Source: VGSZ01 sp044349155 (GTDB lineage Bacteria; Myxococcota; UBA727; VGSZ01). Taken from it: a DNA stretch of 51,706 nucleotides. The stretch spans positions 1-51,706 of the forward strand of contig JBIKRQ010000006.1 of the NCBI GenBank assembly GCA_044349155.1, written 5' to 3'. Of this stretch, positions 49,669 through 51,706 are shown in pieces. Numbering within the stretch: position 1 is the stretch's first letter; each line of letters opens with the position of its first letter. Below the pieces are notes generated by a model. The model was not told the origin of the DNA and did no database searches. It saw only the letters and a list, made by a program, of their open reading frames with translations. The translations under genes and the position numbers were made by a program.

Positions 49669-50160
49669 ATGAGCACCAAGTCCCCCGACATCCAAGGCCT
49701 CCACAACCTCGTCGCCGTCCAGGGCGCCCGCCACAAGCCCAAGCGTCTCGGCCGCGGCCGCGCTTCGGGTCACGGCAAGACCTCCGGTCGTGGTCACAAG
49801 GGTCAGAAGAAGACCAAGTCGGGTCAGGTTCGTCCGGGCTTCGAAGGCGGCCAGCTGCCCCTCGCCCGTCGCTTGCCCAAGCGTGGCTTCAAGAACTTCG
49901 ACTTCCGCGTCGACTACACTGTCGTCAACCTCGGCCGCATTGCCGAGCGTTTCGAAGCCGGCGCTGTGGTTGATCCCGTCTCGCTCATCGCGACCGGTCT
50001 CGTCACCAAGACGCGCATGAAGATCAAGGTGCTCGGTACGGGCGACCTGAACCTCAAGCTCACGGTCAAGGCCCACGCGATTTCGGCTTCTGCCAAGCAG
50101 AAGATCGAAGCCGCCGGCGGAACCGTCGAAGTCCTTGACGGTGTCAAGGCCAGCGCTTAA
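49669..50160 (+). CDS. rplO: Ribosomal protein uL15
   Basis: 163 residues from the ATG at 49669 (AAGGAGA upstream), about 18 more than typical because of a longer N-terminal part. GRGRASGHGKTSGRGHKGQK, FEGGQLPLARRLPKRGF and the Ala/Gly-rich C-terminal domain are diagnostic. Late 50S assembly protein. Confidence 0.96.
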   Translation: MSTKSPDIQGLHNLVAVQGARHKPKRLGRGRASGHGKTSGRGHKGQKKTKSGQVRPGFEGGQLPLARRLPKRGFKNFDFRVDYTVVNLGRIAERFEAGAVVDPVSLIATGLVTKTRMKIKVLGTGDLNLKLTVKAHAISASAKQKIEAAGGTVEVLDGVKASA

Positions 50161-50165
50161 CCAAA

Positions 50166-50201
50166 GCGCTCAAACGCCGCGCTCGTTTTGAGCGCGGTGT
50201 T
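50166..50201 (+). promoter_or_regulatory. Mutually exclusive hairpins upstream of secY
   Basis: Fold 1: GCGCTCAAA-CG (50166-50176) with CG-TTTTGAGCGC (50184-50195), one bulge. Fold 2: AACGCCGCGCTC (50173-50184) with GAGCGCGGTGTT (50190-50201), twelve pairs with one G-U, loop GTTTT. They share bases so only one can form at a time, an attenuator-like arrangement. Fold 2 alone could be a weak terminator of rplO. Confidence 0.55.
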
Positions 50202-50251
50202 CGTTCATCGCCGCTACACGAATGCGTGTGGCCTTCGCGCGAGGTGCCTCC

Positions 50252-51649
50252 GTGGCTGCCGGTCTTGTCAACATGTTCCGCATTCCAGAGTTGCGGAAGC
50301 GCATCATCTACACCCTCGCCTTGTTGGCGGTGTACCGCATCGGCATCTTCGTGAGCACCCCCGGCGTCGACCGCGGGATCATGCAGGACTACCTGAAGAC
50401 CTCGTCGGGCAGTGGCACCGGCTTGATGGGCATGCTCAACATGCTCTCCGGCGGCGCGCTCGAGCAGCTGTCGGTCTTCGCCCTTGGCATCACGCCCTAT
50501 GTGACGTCGTCGATCATCATGCAGCTCATGACGGTGGTTGTGCCGTCGTTGGAGCGCATGCAGAAAGAGGGCGAGCAGGGCCGCCGCAAGATCAACCAGT
50601 TCACACGCTACGGCACGATCATCGTGTCGATCGTGCAGGGCGTCATGCTCGCTCAGTGGCTCAAGGGCATCAACCAGAACGGTCAGAGCGTCGTCGACGC
50701 CGACTGGGCTGCGTCGATCGGCGGCTTCGGCTTCACCATCATGACCGTGCTGACCCTGACGACCGGCACCGCCTTCATCATGTGGCTCGGTGAGCGCATC
50801 CAGGAGAGCGGCATCGGCAACGGCACGTCGATGATCATCTTCGCCGGCATCGTTGCTGGTCTGCCTCGCGCCCTCTACTCGCTCGCCGTCGGTGTGCGCG
50901 AGCAGACCTACACCATCCCCGAAGTGGCCATCCTCGGTCTGGTCGTTCTCGTCGTCATCTTCGCCATCGTGTTCATCGAGCGCGGTCAGCGTCGTATCCC
51001 GGTGCAGTACGCGAAGCGCATCGTTGGCAACAAGCAGTACGGCGGTCAGTCGACCCATCTGCCGCTCAAGGTGAACACCTCGGGCGTGATCCCGCCGATC
51101 TTCGCCTCGTCGCTGCTCATGTTCCCAGCGACACTGGCCTCGATGTTCGACGACAGCTCGTGGGCCCAGGGCCTGCAGCAGGCGCTTCTGCCGGGCTCGT
51201 GGCAGTACATGACGCTGTTTGTGGCGCTCATCGTGTTCTTCGCCTTCTTCTACACCGCCATGGTGTTCAATCCGGTCGATGTCGCCGACAACCTCAAGAA
51301 GTTTGGTGGCTTCGTTCCTGGTGTTCGCCCAGGTCGTGAGACCGCCGAATACATCGACCACGTCCTGAGCCGCATCACCTTCGCTGGCGCGCTTTACCTG
51401 TCGGTGATCTGCCTTCTGCCGACGCTGATCCAGAAGATCACGTCGAACCAGGTGCCCTTCTACTTCGGCGGTACTGGCCTGCTCATCGTCGTCGGCGTCG
51501 CGCTCGACACGGCTCAGCAGATCGAAGGCCACCTGATCACCCGCCACTACGATGGCTTCGCTGGCGCCCAGGGCCCGCGGATCAAGGGTCGTGCTCGCAC
51601 GTCGGAGAACCCGACGAGCGATGTGCCCCCTGAGCCCATCGCGGTCTGA
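50252..51649 (+). CDS. secY: Preprotein translocase channel subunit SecY
   Basis: 465 residues from GTG 50252, which has GAGGTG five bases upstream; ATG 50222 is in frame but has no ribosome-binding site. NMFRIPELRKRIIYTLALL start, ten membrane helices, the plug/lateral-gate segments and the cytoplasmic loops with GQRRIPVQYAKRIVG and PGVRPGRETAEYI, which contact SecA and the ribosome, are all present. Last complete gene of the spc-type operon. About 57 bases remain in the window after it, ending in an odd G-rich stretch. Confidence 0.96.
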   Translation: MAAGLVNMFRIPELRKRIIYTLALLAVYRIGIFVSTPGVDRGIMQDYLKTSSGSGTGLMGMLNMLSGGALEQLSVFALGITPYVTSSIIMQLMTVVVPSLERMQKEGEQGRRKINQFTRYGTIIVSIVQGVMLAQWLKGINQNGQSVVDADWAASIGGFGFTIMTVLTLTTGTAFIMWLGERIQESGIGNGTSMIIFAGIVAGLPRALYSLAVGVREQTYTIPEVAILGLVVLVVIFAIVFIERGQRRIPVQYAKRIVGNKQYGGQSTHLPLKVNTSGVIPPIFASSLLMFPATLASMFDDSSWAQGLQQALLPGSWQYMTLFVALIVFFAFFYTAMVFNPVDVADNLKKFGGFVPGVRPGRETAEYIDHVLSRITFAGALYLSVICLLPTLIQKITSNQVPFYFGGTGLLIVVGVALDTAQQIEGHLITRHYDGFAGAQGPRIKGRARTSENPTSDVPPEPIAV

Positions 51650-51706
51650 GGACCACCAGCAACCGACCCGACGCGGGGGCGGGGGGGCCCGCCGGGGTGG
51701 GGTTCA

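Overview
The window is a GC-rich, densely coded bacterial chromosome segment. The gene complement suggests a member of the Myxococcota or a neighbouring deltaproteobacterial-type lineage. This is inferred from style rather than a marker tree. The pointers are Hanks-type Ser/Thr kinases with fused sensor or STAS-like tails, lipoproteins with Asp-Ala-Gly linkers and IPT/TIG repeats, a PEGA-domain protein, and an alternative complex III (ACIII) operon followed by a caa3-type oxidase. No tRNA, rRNA, CRISPR array or phage was seen.

Layout. (1) 1-2.0 kb is a scarred region: an IS3-type transposase fragment cuts the 3' end of a transglutaminase-like gene, and a decayed IS91-type transposase lies behind its 5' end. 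(2) 2.1-7.7 kb holds a transmembrane kinase whose outer part looks like a PhnD/phosphonate-type binding protein, then a large LRR protein with a polyacidic hinge. (3) 7.8-13.4 kb, minus strand: a FIST sensor protein, a tiny membrane-anchored L7/L12-CTD-like protein, a 1155-residue IPT lipoprotein, and a Bor-like lipoprotein. (4) 13.6-17.4 kb: yajC-secD-secF. (5) 17.4-20.4 kb: envelope proteins (CBM9-like lipoprotein, PEGA protein, CpoB/YbgF-like TPR lipoprotein). (6) 20.9-22.8 kb: atpD-atpC without the rest of the ATP synthase genes. (7) 23.0-27.4 kb: a kinase broken by a one-base frameshift, a nitronate-monooxygenase-like protein, a LMW tyrosine phosphatase, a multipass membrane protein and a CBS-pair protein. 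(8) 27.6-36.3 kb: actABCDEF plus a small membrane protein. (9) 36.4-41.45 kb: SCO1-like gene and coxBACD. (10) 41.9 kb to the end: rplB-rpsS-rplV-rpsC-rplP-rpmC-rpsQ | rplN-rplX-rplE-rpsH-rplF-rplR-rpsE-rpmD-rplO-secY.

Working together: ACIII would oxidise menaquinol and pass electrons through its cytochrome c subunits to the CuA/cytochrome c subunit of the caa3 oxidase. ActE and CoxB here carry near-copies of the same cytochrome c domain, which fits a supercomplex. YajC-SecD-SecF and SecY are parts of one export machine.

The most unusual signals are: (a) an 80-85 nt intergenic element present twice (after secD and after atpC) whose stems differ by compensating base changes; (b) a SecF lacking the normally conserved membrane Asp, next to a SecD with an extra Asp beside its own conserved one; (c) GC-rich hairpins in most spacers of the ribosomal operon, including terminator-like ones and mutually exclusive folds before secY; (d) the kinase-PhnD-like fusion; (e) absence of rpsN between rplE and rpsH, with rplB heading its own operon.
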